Assembly (NCBI RefSeq): GCF_030378165.1
Contig: NZ_CP119766.1
Coordinates: forward strand, 4,898,001-4,962,000
DNA from: Flavobacterium panacagri
GTDB lineage: Bacteria; Bacteroidota; Bacteroidia; Flavobacteriales; Flavobacteriaceae
Direction: 5' to 3'
Length of the DNA stretch: 64,000 nucleotides
Positions 37,685 through 47,303 of the stretch are shown in pieces. The notes beneath the pieces are model-generated. The model was not told where the DNA came from. It did not search any database and saw only the letters and a list, made by a program, of their open reading frames with translations. Positions within the stretch are counted from its first letter, which is position 1. Each line of letters begins with the position of its first letter. A program made the translations under genes and the position numbers.

Positions 37685-37729
37685 TAAACCTTTGTCTCTT
37701 TGTAACTCTTTTACTTTGAGCCTAAAAAA

Positions 37730-39352
37730 CTAAAGCGACACCCCTCTTTTCCAAGGAATAAAATCGTTTTGATTTAAAATAGCTGCTTTTGTCTTAATGT
37801 TACCGCTGGCAATATCAATAATAAACTCCAGCATTTCGTCTGCCATTTCATCAATTGATTTTTCTCCAGTGATAATTCCACCAGTATCAATATCAATAAT
37901 ATCAGACATTTTGTTTGCTAATTGTGTGTTTGATGAAATCTTCACAACTGGCGCGATTGGGTTTCCTGTTGGAGTCCCTAAACCTGTTGTAAACAATACC
38001 ATATTCGCTCCAGAACCTACCATTGCAGTTGTACATTCTACGTCATTACCTGGCGTACACAACAATGTAAAGCCTGGTTCATTAATATATTCTCCATAAT
38101 CGTAAACACCTGTAATTGGCGATGTTCCACCTTTTTTAGCAGCACCTGCCGATTTCATAGCATCTGTAATCAAACCGTCTTTAATGTTACCTGGAGAAGG
38201 ATTCATATCGAATCCTGAACCTGCATCAACAACTGTTTTTTCGTACCACTTCATCAAGTCTAAGAAACGTTTTCCATCCTTATCATCTATACAACGGTTT
38301 ACTAATTCCTGTTCTACTCCACATAATTCAGGAAATTCAGAAAGAATTGTAGTTCCTCCCAAAGCAACTAAATGATCAGATAACACTCCCAATGTTGGGT
38401 TTGCAGAAATCCCAGAGAATCCATCAGATCCACCACATTCTAAACCAATTCTTAATTTAGATAATGGCGCTGGTTCTCTCTTGATTTCGTTTGCTTTTTT
38501 AATCGCTTCAAAAGTGTCTTTCACCACACTGTTCAACATCGTTTCAATTGTTCCAATAGACTGCTGATCGTAGATCAAAACAGGCTTTTTACTATTTGGA
38601 TTGATTGCATCTAAAGCGTCTTTAAAAATAGAAATCTGAAGATTCTGGCATCCTAAACTCAAAACAGTTGCTCCAGCCACGTTTGGATTATTTACATAAC
38701 CCGCCAAAAGCTTAGCCAAACTATGAGAATCCTGACGAATTCCACCACAACCACCTTGGTGCGTGATGAATTTAACCTCGATATTATTGAATAGATTGGC
38801 ATCATTTGAAGCTTCTTGATTTCCTGCTCCACCTGTTTCTGATTTCACCAAAGAACGCAACAATAACTGATAATCGTTCTCTTTCGGTTTCATTAATTCT
38901 TTTTCAAAAATATCTTTTAAGATTTCGATGTTTCTGTTTTCACAAAAAACTAATGGAAAAAATAACCAAACATTTTCTGTTCCAACCTGACCATCTTCTC
39001 TGTGATAGCCCTGCCACGTTCTGTCTTTCCATTTATCGACATTAGGTGCATTCCAGCCAATAGTTTCCGTTTTACCAGTAACTTTATCACTTTCGTGTTT
39101 TACGTTTGCTGTAGAAAGTAAACCGCCTTTCTCGATTCTAGCGCTTGCTTTCCCAACCAAAACACCATACATAATGATTCTGTCCCCTACATTAAAAGGA
39201 ACCATTGCAATCTTATGTTTCATTTTTACGTCAGACTCTACGGTAATTGATTGTCCTTCAAAATCAATCACTTCGCCTGCAGTAAGATCCACCAAAGCAA
39301 CCGCAACATTATCGGTTGGGTTAACTTTTATTAATTTTTTCTGCGTTGCCAT
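37730..39352 (-). CDS. uxaA: Altronate dehydratase
   Basis: 540 residues. N-terminal SAF domain about 1-95, then the altronate/galactarate dehydratase core with TWQGYHREDGQVGTEN, ETGGAGNQEASND, FITHQGGCGGIRQDS and GLECGGSDGFSGISANP. It dehydrates D-altronate to 2-keto-3-deoxygluconate (KDG) using iron. Last gene of the kduI-to-uxaA transcript; 41 bp after uxaB. Confidence 0.93.
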   Translation of the reverse strand: MATQKKLIKVNPTDNVAVALVDLTAGEVIDFEGQSITVESDVKMKHKIAMVPFNVGDRIIMYGVLVGKASARIEKGGLLSTANVKHESDKVTGKTETIGWNAPNVDKWKDRTWQGYHREDGQVGTENVWLFFPLVFCENRNIEILKDIFEKELMKPKENDYQLLLRSLVKSETGGAGNQEASNDANLFNNIEVKFITHQGGCGGIRQDSHSLAKLLAGYVNNPNVAGATVLSLGCQNLQISIFKDALDAINPNSKKPVLIYDQQSIGTIETMLNSVVKDTFEAIKKANEIKREPAPLSKLRIGLECGGSDGFSGISANPTLGVLSDHLVALGGTTILSEFPELCGVEQELVNRCIDDKDGKRFLDLMKWYEKTVVDAGSGFDMNPSPGNIKDGLITDAMKSAGAAKKGGTSPITGVYDYGEYINEPGFTLLCTPGNDVECTTAMVGSGANMVLFTTGLGTPTGNPIAPVVKISSNTQLANKMSDIIDIDTGGIITGEKSIDEMADEMLEFIIDIASGNIKTKAAILNQNDFIPWKRGVSL

Positions 39353-39393
39353 AATTAACCTTTGTTCTTTGTTTTTTTTCTTGTGTGTTTTTT

Positions 39394-40839
39394 TTATTTT
39401 ATTCTTTCTTGAAACTTCGCAAAACCTGTTTCAATTCCGTTTGAATCTATTTCTTCTAATGCAATTGTAATTGCTCTTGTCAATCCAGGAATTTCAGTTA
39501 AATCTTGATCCCAGAAACCTTTATTTTGTAATGTTAAACGAGCGATTTTTTCATAGTCATCTGATTTCCACAAACCATCAAAAAATAAAACAATATCTTC
39601 GCCATCTTTAACCGGTAAACTTTGTCCATTCCAAGTTCCTTTGTAGAAACGAATTAAACTCGCCAATGAAAAAGTCAAATTAACAGGCAATTTTTTGTTA
39701 GCATTATAATATCCTAATAAACTAGGCAAAACTCTTACTTTGAATTTCGATACAGAATTTAATGCAATATCAGCAAGTGCATGTTTAATAAATGGATTTT
39801 TAAATCGATCCATTACTTCCTCAGAATAGGCCGTAATTTCATTTTTATCCATATCAAGAGTTTCACTAATTTCACTAATAACGCTATTTACAAATTTTCC
39901 GGTAAAATCTCCGTTAACAGTTTCCACTACTAATTTATTACCGTGCAAAAGTGAAAAAGGAACCATTGCCGTATGCGCACCGTTTAAAATACGAACTTTA
40001 ATCATTTTAAAAGGACGTATATCGTCAACGATTTTTACATTCAAATCTGTTTTGTGAAAAGGCAATTTTGCTTTTAGCTCATCTCCACCTTCAATAGCCC
40101 AAAGGAAAAAAGGTTCAGCCGCAACAATTAAATTGTCCTCATAATCTAATTTATTATTGTATTCTTCGATTTCAGCTCTTGGATATCCAGGAACAATTCT
40201 GTCAACCAAAGTACTATGATAGGTACAAGAATCTGATACCCAAGTTTTAAATGTATCTTCTAGTTTCCATAAATCAACATATTGTAAAATATATTTTTTA
40301 AGCGTCTCAGAATTATAATCAATTAATTCACAAGGAATTATTGTAACTCCTTTAGAAGCATCTCCATTAAAATGTTTAAATCTTTCATATAATAAAACCG
40401 TCAATTTTGCAGGAAATGACACTGGTGGTTGCATTTCTGGAGTATCACTTTCAATAAATTCAATTCCAGCTTCTGTAGTATTAGAAACGATAAACTGAAG
40501 CTCTTCTTCTTTAGCTAAAGCCAAATAATTTGAAAATTCAGTATATGGATTTATAGTTTTTACAATATTATTAATTAACACAATATCTTGTATCTTTTCA
40601 CCTTTTTTAATCCCGTTCATAAACAAGGTATAAAGACCATCCTGAGCATTAATCATATTTACCATACCGTCTTTCAAAGGTTGAACTACAGCAATACCAG
40701 CATTAAAATCAACTTCTTTATTCAGTTTGTCAAAAGCATAATCAACAAAGGCTCTTAAAAAGTTACCTTCTCCAAACTGAACTACCTTAATTGGCTGTAA
40801 CTTTTCTAATCCTGTATTTATTCTATTTAATTTTTTCAT
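39394..40839 (-). CDS. uxaB: Tagaturonate reductase (altronate oxidoreductase)
   Basis: 481 residues of the mannitol dehydrogenase superfamily: N-terminal NAD-binding part (VVQFGEGNFLRAFVDYAFDKL), then KMIKVRILNGAHTAMVPFSLL with the conserved Lys and His of polyol dehydrogenases. It reduces D-tagaturonate to D-altronate. The 220-bp gap upstream (40840-41059) shows no operator, terminator or gene. Confidence 0.92.
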   Translation of the reverse strand: MKKLNRINTGLEKLQPIKVVQFGEGNFLRAFVDYAFDKLNKEVDFNAGIAVVQPLKDGMVNMINAQDGLYTLFMNGIKKGEKIQDIVLINNIVKTINPYTEFSNYLALAKEEELQFIVSNTTEAGIEFIESDTPEMQPPVSFPAKLTVLLYERFKHFNGDASKGVTIIPCELIDYNSETLKKYILQYVDLWKLEDTFKTWVSDSCTYHSTLVDRIVPGYPRAEIEEYNNKLDYEDNLIVAAEPFFLWAIEGGDELKAKLPFHKTDLNVKIVDDIRPFKMIKVRILNGAHTAMVPFSLLHGNKLVVETVNGDFTGKFVNSVISEISETLDMDKNEITAYSEEVMDRFKNPFIKHALADIALNSVSKFKVRVLPSLLGYYNANKKLPVNLTFSLASLIRFYKGTWNGQSLPVKDGEDIVLFFDGLWKSDDYEKIARLTLQNKGFWDQDLTEIPGLTRAITIALEEIDSNGIETGFAKFQERIK

Positions 40840-41059
40840 TTTAAATTTTCTTTAATGCGTTATAAATAACCATTTACAAACCCTATTTCATCATTTCTGC
40901 CTTTTAAATTGTAAAAGAAACATTACACCAGATTGAATAAAATAAAGCCGGCTGTGAGGAATGGCTAGCTAAATTTTTCAAGCGTAATGTTCAATTACAA
41001 TCTCTAAAAATCTAAAAAAAACTTATAAAATAAGGAGTTGGCATGATTACCCCTTAATC

Positions 41060-41728
41060 TTATTTTCTAATATCTTTAATAATATCAAGAACCTGTTTCA
41101 CTTTTGAAGTAAGTCCGTCGAAATCTTTCTTTTCTAATATGTCTTTTGAAATCAATTGCGATCCTAAACCAACACAAGTTGCTCCAGCATTCAACCATGA
41201 ACTTAAACTTTCCACTGTTGGATAAACTCCTCCTGTCGGCATAATATTTGTCCATGGACACGGCCCTTTTATGGCTTTGATAAATTCAGGCCCGTAAGTA
41301 TCAGCTGGAAATAATTTCACGATTTCACAGCCTAATTCTTCTGCTCTTGTGATTTCTGTTAATGTGCCGCATCCAGGAGACCACAATACTTTTCTGCGGT
41401 TGCAGGCTATTGCAATATCTTCCCTGAAAACAGGAGTTACAATAAAATTTGCGCCTAAACTCATATATAACGAAGCCGAAGCTGCATCTGTAATAGAACC
41501 TACTCCCAAGATCATTCCCGGAAGTTCTGCCAGAGCATATTTGTTCAGCGCTCCGAAAACCTCATGTGCAAAGTCGCCTCTGCTGGTAAATTCCATCAAT
41601 CGGGAACCGCCGTCGTAACAGGCTTTCAATACTTTTTTACTCAATTCGATATCAGAATGAAAAAACAACGGAACCATACCATTCTCTTTCATGGTCTGAG
41701 CCACTTCTATTCTTGAATATTTTGCCAT
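41060..41728 (-). CDS. kdgA: 2-keto-3-deoxy-6-phosphogluconate (KDPG) aldolase
   Basis: 222-residue TIM barrel of the Eda/KdgA family. EFTSRGDFAHEVF contains the conserved Glu; ANFIVTPVFRED matches the TPVF motif; the Schiff-base Lys is in EIVKLFPAD, about residue 138; MPTGGVYP closes the site. It splits KDPG into pyruvate and glyceraldehyde-3-phosphate, the last step of the pathway. 12 bp after kdgK. Confidence 0.93.
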   Translation of the reverse strand: MAKYSRIEVAQTMKENGMVPLFFHSDIELSKKVLKACYDGGSRLMEFTSRGDFAHEVFGALNKYALAELPGMILGVGSITDAASASLYMSLGANFIVTPVFREDIAIACNRRKVLWSPGCGTLTEITRAEELGCEIVKLFPADTYGPEFIKAIKGPCPWTNIMPTGGVYPTVESLSSWLNAGATCVGLGSQLISKDILEKKDFDGLTSKVKQVLDIIKDIRK

Positions 41729-41740
41729 TTTATTTTAAAA

Positions 41741-42763
41741 TTATCTTGATACTAATGCAGAACCATCACCATCAATCATATTTTCAACTTCTTTTAAAGT
41801 AACCAGATTATAATCTCCTGCAATTGTATGTTTCAAACAGCAGGCTGCAACTGCAAAGTCTAATGCTCTTTGGTTATTATTTTGATATTCTAACAATCCG
41901 TAAATTAATCCGCCCATGAAAGCATCACCGCTTCCAACTCTGTCCACTACTGGAGTCACTTCTTTTACTTTTGCACTGTAAACTACTTTTCCATCATACA
42001 AAATTCCGCCAATTCTTTGGTGTGAAGCGCTAACTGAATAACGAAGCGTTGTTGCAGCAATCTGCAGATTTGGAATCAATTCAAACAGTTTATCGTATAC
42101 TGCTGGAAGTGATTTTTCATCCTGATAATTCGGATTTACTTTAGGAATACCCAGCATAAAATAAGCCGTGTCAATATCTCCTAAAATCACGTTGCTGTAT
42201 TTAAGCATCTCCGGCATCACCTCACTCGGAGTTTTACCGTACTGCCATAGTTTAGATCTGTAATTTAAATCACATGAAATTTTGATTCCTTTTTTGTGGG
42301 CGGCTTTAATAGCTTCCAAACAGGCTTCTGCCGCAGTCTGGGAAATTGCAGGCGTAATACCGCTCCAGTGGAACCATTCAGCACCTTCTAAAACTTTATC
42401 CCAGTCAACCTTCCCTTTTTCGATAGTTGACATCGCACTGTGTGCACGATCGTAAACTACGTTACTGCCACGAGTTCCTGCTCCAGTTTCCAGAAAATAA
42501 ATACCTAAACGTTCTCCTCCGTAAACAATGTTTTTAGATTCGACGTTCATTTTTCTGATTTCTTTCAATGCAGAAAATCCAATTTCATTTTCCGGCAATC
42601 TTGTTACAAATTCAGCATTTACACCATAATTCGCCAAAGAAACACATACGTTGAATTCTCCGCCTCCATATGTAGCACCAAATGCCGTAGACTGTGAAAA
42701 ACGCAAATGTCTTTCTGTCGATAATCGAAGCATAATTTCTCCAAATGCAACTACTCTACTCAT
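41741..42763 (-). CDS. kdgK: 2-keto-3-deoxygluconate kinase
   Basis: 340-residue PfkB-family kinase. GGGEFNVCVSLANYG is the substrate-binding stretch; DRVGSGDAFMGGLIYGLL is the PfkB signature with the catalytic Asp. It phosphorylates KDG to KDPG, joining the KduD branch and the UxaA branch. 13 bp after uxaC. Confidence 0.93.
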   Translation of the reverse strand: MSRVVAFGEIMLRLSTERHLRFSQSTAFGATYGGGEFNVCVSLANYGVNAEFVTRLPENEIGFSALKEIRKMNVESKNIVYGGERLGIYFLETGAGTRGSNVVYDRAHSAMSTIEKGKVDWDKVLEGAEWFHWSGITPAISQTAAEACLEAIKAAHKKGIKISCDLNYRSKLWQYGKTPSEVMPEMLKYSNVILGDIDTAYFMLGIPKVNPNYQDEKSLPAVYDKLFELIPNLQIAATTLRYSVSASHQRIGGILYDGKVVYSAKVKEVTPVVDRVGSGDAFMGGLIYGLLEYQNNNQRALDFAVAACCLKHTIAGDYNLVTLKEVENMIDGDGSALVSR

Positions 42764-42776
42764 TGTAAATACCTAA

Positions 42777-44180
42777 TTAAAAGTTGAAATATTCTTTAGC
42801 GTTGTTGTATGAAATATCAGAAACCAACTTTCCAATCCATTCCATATCATTTGGAAGTTCTCCACGTTTAATTTCATCTCCTAAAAGATTACATAAAATA
42901 CGTCTGAAATATTCGTGTCTTGGGAATGATAAGAAACTTCTAGAATCTGTCAACATTCCAACAAAACAGCTAATTAATCCCATATTGGAAAGCGCATTTA
43001 ACTGCTTTGTCATTCCATCTTTTTGATCTAAGAACCACCATCCTGAACCAAATTGTACTTTTCCACGAACGCTTCCGTCGTTGAAATTTCCAATCATTGT
43101 TGCCATAACTTCGTTATCAGCAGGATTTAGGTTATAGATAATCGTTTTGCTTAATTTATCTTTACTGTCTAAAGCATTTAAGAAACCTGAAAGTTTTTGT
43201 GCCTGAGGATAATCTCCAATAGAATCCCATCCTGTATCCGGGCCTAAAATTCTGTGCATACGAGCATTGTTATTACGCAAAGCTCCTAAGTGAAACTGCT
43301 GTACCCACCCAAATTCATGATACGTTTCGCATAAGAAAATTAAAACAGCACTTTGGAATTTTAAAGCTTCTTCTGGTGTTATGATTCTGTTTTCTCTTTT
43401 CTTTTTGAAAATGGCAGTAATTTCAGATTCTGTAAATTCTTCAAAATAAATTTGATCTAAACCGTGGTCACTTAATTTACATCCGTTAGCATTAAAGAAT
43501 TCAATTCTGTTTCTTAATGCAGCCTGTAAATCAGTAAAAGTATTAATTGCAATACCGGACACATCCCCTAATGTGTCCAGATATGCATTATAACCATCAT
43601 TAGCAATTAAGATGGCTTTATCAGGTCTGAAAGCCGTACTCATTTTGATTCCAGTCGAATTGTTTGCGAATTTCTTGTGATATTCTAAACTGTCAATTGG
43701 ATCCTCTGTCGTACAAACTAATTCAGCATTTACTTTTTTAAGAAGGTTTTGCGTACTGTAAGCTTGAGAATTTATTTTCTCAGTAGTTTCGATATAAATT
43801 TTCTCTGCTGATTTTTCATTTAACAAATCATAAATATCAAAATAGCGCGCTAATTCTAAATGTGTCCAGTGGTACAAAGGATTACGCATCGTGTACGGAA
43901 CTGTTTTTGCCCAGTTTAAGAACTTATCTTTATCTGAACCATTTCCTGTTACAAACTGCTCGTTGATTCCTAAAGTACGCATTGCTCGCCATTTGTAGTG
44001 ATCGCCGTTGATCCATACATTCGTAATATTATCAAAAATCTTATCCTCAGCAATAAACTGCGGGTTTAAGTGATTATGGTAATCAATAATTGGCTGGTTT
44101 TTAGAGTAATTATGATATAACTCTTCAGCGTATTTATTTTCTAATAAAAAATTGTCGTGTATGAATGTATTTGCGCTCAT
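42777..44180 (-). CDS. uxaC: Glucuronate/galacturonate isomerase
   Basis: 467 residues, amidohydrolase-fold uronate isomerase. IIDYHNHLNP carries the metal-binding His pair; FLNALDSKDKLSKTIIYNLNP and ACFVGMLTDSRSFLSFPRHEYFRRIL-type C-terminal motifs are present. It converts galacturonate to tagaturonate (and glucuronate to fructuronate). With uxaB and uxaA in the operon but no uxuA/uxuB, galacturonate is the main substrate here. Confidence 0.94.
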   Translation of the reverse strand: MSANTFIHDNFLLENKYAEELYHNYSKNQPIIDYHNHLNPQFIAEDKIFDNITNVWINGDHYKWRAMRTLGINEQFVTGNGSDKDKFLNWAKTVPYTMRNPLYHWTHLELARYFDIYDLLNEKSAEKIYIETTEKINSQAYSTQNLLKKVNAELVCTTEDPIDSLEYHKKFANNSTGIKMSTAFRPDKAILIANDGYNAYLDTLGDVSGIAINTFTDLQAALRNRIEFFNANGCKLSDHGLDQIYFEEFTESEITAIFKKKRENRIITPEEALKFQSAVLIFLCETYHEFGWVQQFHLGALRNNNARMHRILGPDTGWDSIGDYPQAQKLSGFLNALDSKDKLSKTIIYNLNPADNEVMATMIGNFNDGSVRGKVQFGSGWWFLDQKDGMTKQLNALSNMGLISCFVGMLTDSRSFLSFPRHEYFRRILCNLLGDEIKRGELPNDMEWIGKLVSDISYNNAKEYFNF

Positions 44181-44204
44181 GTCTTTTTAAATATAATTTG
44201 AGAA

Positions 44205-44996
44205 TTATTCTTCGTTTGAAGGTTTTCCTATTGTTGCAAGGATTCCACCGTCAACATATAAAATGTGACCGTTTACAAAATCACTTGCTTTGGAAGATAA
44301 AAATATTGCCGCTCCAGCTAAATCACTTGGATCTCCCCATTTTGCAGCAGGAGTTCTACTAATGATAAAATCATTAAACGGATGCCCGTCAACTCTAATT
44401 GGTTTTGTTTGTTCTGTTGCAAAATAACCTGGCCCAATTCCATTAATCTGAACATTATATTTTGCCCATTCTGTTGCCATGTTTTTTGTCAGCATTTTCA
44501 AGCCTCCTTTTGCAGCAGCATAAGCAGAAACTGTATTACGGCCTAATTCGCTCATCATAGAACAAATGTTGATAATTTTGCCTTGTCTTCTTTGAATCAT
44601 TCCTTTTGCAACATGCTTAGAAACGATAAACGGACTTACTAAATCAATATCCACCACTTCTCTGAAATCAGAAACTTCCATATCTAGAAGCGGAATTCTT
44701 TTAATAATTCCGGCGTTATTAATCAAGATATCAATTGGCCCAACTTCGTTTTCAATTTTTGCAACAGCTTCTTTTACTTCCTGCTCTTCAGTTACATTAA
44801 ACTTGTAACCTACTGCATTAATGCCTTCACTTTTTAATTCGTTTACAGCATTATCAATTTTTTCTTGAGAAGAATTTCCATTCACAACAATCGTTGCTCC
44901 TGCTTGCCCAAGTCCTTTTGCCATTGCCATTCCCAGTCCGTGAGTACTTCCTGTAATAAGGGCAACTTTTCCTTGTATGTCAAATAAGTTTGTCAT
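44205..44996 (-). CDS. kduD: SDR dehydrogenase, probable 2-deoxy-D-gluconate 3-dehydrogenase
   Basis: 263-residue short-chain dehydrogenase: TGSTHGLGMAMAKGL, NNAGI, catalytic Ser near CSMMSELGR and YAAAK. By sequence it could also be called gluconate 5-dehydrogenase-like. The position, 4 bp after kduI, points to KduD, which reduces 2,5-diketo-3-deoxygluconate to KDG. Confidence 0.87.
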   Translation of the reverse strand: MTNLFDIQGKVALITGSTHGLGMAMAKGLGQAGATIVVNGNSSQEKIDNAVNELKSEGINAVGYKFNVTEEQEVKEAVAKIENEVGPIDILINNAGIIKRIPLLDMEVSDFREVVDIDLVSPFIVSKHVAKGMIQRRQGKIINICSMMSELGRNTVSAYAAAKGGLKMLTKNMATEWAKYNVQINGIGPGYFATEQTKPIRVDGHPFNDFIISRTPAAKWGDPSDLAGAAIFLSSKASDFVNGHILYVDGGILATIGKPSNEE

Positions 44997-45000
44997 TTTC

Positions 45001-45840
45001 TTATCTTAAATCAGTGATTTTACAAACATCCATATCTCCGTAATCCAAGTTTTCACCTGCCATTCCCCAGATAAAAGTATAGTTGCTGGTTCCTGAACCT
45101 GAGTGAATTGACCAAGGCGGCGAAATTACAGCCTGATGATTGTTCATCCAGATATGTCTTGTTTCTTGTGGCTGTCCCATAAAATGGCAAACTGCTTGGT
45201 TTTCTGTAATATCTAAATAAAAATAAACTTCCATTCTACGATCATGTACGTGAGCTGGCATTGTATTCCAAACACTTCCAGGTTTCAATTCTGTCATTCC
45301 CATCTGCAATTGGCAAGTTGTTACCACACTTCCAATAATCATTTGATTCACGGTACGGTGATTTGCAGTTTCCATTGTTCCCAACTGTAATTTATTAGCT
45401 TCAGCTAAACTTACTTTTTTAGTAGGATATGTTGTGTGTGCTGGGGCAGAGTTCAAATAGAATTTAGCTGGATTTTTGCTGTCATCACTTTTAAAAACAA
45501 CTTCTTTATTTCCCGCTCCAATGTATAAAGCATCTTTAAATCCTAATTCGTAAGTTGTCCCTTCTACTAAAACAGAACCACTTCCTCCTACATTAATAAT
45601 TCCAAGTTCTCTTCTTTCTAAAAAATAAGGCGCTTTAAGCGGATCGATTGTTTCTAAAGCTAAATCACCTTTTACTGGAACTGCAGAACCTGCAATGTAT
45701 CTGTCGTAATGAGAATAAACCAGTACCACTTCATCTTCCTGCATTAAATCATCAATTAAGAATTCTTCTCTCAATTGTTGTGTATCATATTTTTTTACAG
45801 CTTCTGGGCTTGACGCGTATCTTGAACTATATTTTGTCAT
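45001..45840 (-). CDS. kduI: 5-keto-4-deoxyuronate isomerase
   Basis: 279-residue cupin isomerase, usual length. Zinc-ligand type motif HVHDRRMEVYFYLDI about residue 196, plus NVGGSGSVLVEG and SPPWSIHSGSGT. It isomerises the 5-keto-4-deoxyuronate produced by the GH105 enzymes. It is the first gene behind a LacI-type operator (45854), so the pectin-lyase branch is transcribed together with the galacturonate branch. Confidence 0.95.
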   Translation of the reverse strand: MTKYSSRYASSPEAVKKYDTQQLREEFLIDDLMQEDEVVLVYSHYDRYIAGSAVPVKGDLALETIDPLKAPYFLERRELGIINVGGSGSVLVEGTTYELGFKDALYIGAGNKEVVFKSDDSKNPAKFYLNSAPAHTTYPTKKVSLAEANKLQLGTMETANHRTVNQMIIGSVVTTCQLQMGMTELKPGSVWNTMPAHVHDRRMEVYFYLDITENQAVCHFMGQPQETRHIWMNNHQAVISPPWSIHSGSGTSNYTFIWGMAGENLDYGDMDVCKITDLR

Positions 45841-45853
45841 AATTTCTATTTAA

Positions 45854-45875
45854 TGTAATCGATTGCACAAAATTA
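45854..45875 (-). promoter_or_regulatory. kduI promoter with LacI-type operator
   Basis: Minus strand: -7 TAATTTTG (45875-45868) directly followed by TGCAATCGATTACA (45867-45854), 13 bp before the kduI start. The operator is the near-palindrome found at 48881 and differs by one base from the perfect one at 36204. The -33 element is weak. Confidence 0.7.
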
Positions 45876-45939
45876 ATTTTTTATATTGAAAAACCATAAT
45901 TCAAACCAAAAATTATTTCGAATGAATCATTTTTGTTTT

Positions 45940-47256
45940 TTATAACTCCACTTTTTTCATTCTTGGAACTAGGATATGCATAATCAGCCAAGCCAATAAA
46001 TACGAAGCTCCACAGATACAAAACATAATAAAATAACCCGTTTCTATCTTACCTATTTTAGTGTAATAAACAAACATATTTTTCTGCACCAACAAGGTTA
46101 ATAAGATTCCGCCAAGTGCTCCAAACATTCCTCCCATTCCTGTAACCGATGCTGTAGCTTTTTTTGGAAACATATCTGAAACTGTTGTAAAAATATTTGC
46201 ACTCCAAGCTTGATGCGCTGAAACAGCTAAACCAATAACCAAAATAGCAAACCAAATATTTATTGTTCCCAATTGCTGTGCAAATAAAACAGGTAAAACT
46301 GCAAAAGCATACAACAACATACTTGTTTTTCTTGCCTTATAAGCCGGCCAATTGTTATTTATTAATTTTAGCGGAAGCCATCCTCCACCAATACTTCCTA
46401 TACTTCCAATCATGTAAACTAGAGCGCAAGGCCAAATAATTTCAGTAGCTGTAAGCTTATACTGTTTCATCAAGAAATCTGGCAACCAGAACAAATAAAA
46501 CCACCAAACTGGATCTGTCAATAATTTACCAATGGCAAAAGCCCATGTCTGGCGAAATGAAAGCAACTTTATCCAAGAAACTTTTTCTTTTGATTCTTCT
46601 ACCGGTTCTTCTAACTTATCTGATGTAATATATTCTAATTCTGCTTGAGATAAACGTTTCTGTTTCTGAGGTACTTCATAAAATAAAAACCATAAAGCAA
46701 GCCATACAAAACCAACAATTCCAGTTATAATAAAAGCCCATTGCCAGCCATATTTTTCTGCAATGTGAGGAACTGTTAGCGGCACAATAATAGCCCCTAT
46801 ATTACTTCCTGAATTGAAAATTCCAGTAGCTAAAGCTCTTTCTTTCTGCGGAAACCATTCAGCTGTTGCTTTTATTGCTGCCGGAAAATTTCCAGCTTCT
46901 GTAACTCCTAAAAACACGCGGGCTATTAAAAAACCTCCAGTTCCTGTTGCCAATGCATGTCCAATTGCCGCTAAACTCCATAAACCAGTTGCAATTGCAT
47001 AACCCAATTTAGTCCCTAACTTATCAATAATTCCTCCCGCAACCAGCATCCCTAAAGCGTATGCAATTTTAAATGCCAATTCGATATTAGAATAATCAAT
47101 AACTTCTTGCTCTGGCGTCCAATGAAACGCTTCTGCCAAAAAAGGCCTAAGGTAACTTATTACATTCCTATCGAGATAATTGACAGTTGTAGCAAAAAAT
47201 ACTAAACTGCAAATAGTCCAACGGTATTTTCCTATTGCTGCATTAGCTTGGTTCAT
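45940..47256 (-). CDS. exuT: MFS hexuronate transporter (ExuT-like), copy A
   Basis: 438 residues, about 12 membrane helices. KYRWTICSLVFFATTVNYLDRNV is the start of the anion:cation symporter family; GVTEAGNFPAAIKATAEWFPQKERALATG is typical of ExuT/GudP. It would import galacturonate or glucuronate. It follows a second copy (47304-48773) by 47 bp, so the two are probably one transcript from the promoter at 48881. Confidence 0.88.
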   Translation of the reverse strand: MNQANAAIGKYRWTICSLVFFATTVNYLDRNVISYLRPFLAEAFHWTPEQEVIDYSNIELAFKIAYALGMLVAGGIIDKLGTKLGYAIATGLWSLAAIGHALATGTGGFLIARVFLGVTEAGNFPAAIKATAEWFPQKERALATGIFNSGSNIGAIIVPLTVPHIAEKYGWQWAFIITGIVGFVWLALWFLFYEVPQKQKRLSQAELEYITSDKLEEPVEESKEKVSWIKLLSFRQTWAFAIGKLLTDPVWWFYLFWLPDFLMKQYKLTATEIIWPCALVYMIGSIGSIGGGWLPLKLINNNWPAYKARKTSMLLYAFAVLPVLFAQQLGTINIWFAILVIGLAVSAHQAWSANIFTTVSDMFPKKATASVTGMGGMFGALGGILLTLLVQKNMFVYYTKIGKIETGYFIMFCICGASYLLAWLIMHILVPRMKKVEL

Positions 47257-47303
47257 GATGTGGTTTTGGTTTAGGTTGGTTAGTTAGTGTCGAAAAATCT
47301 TGG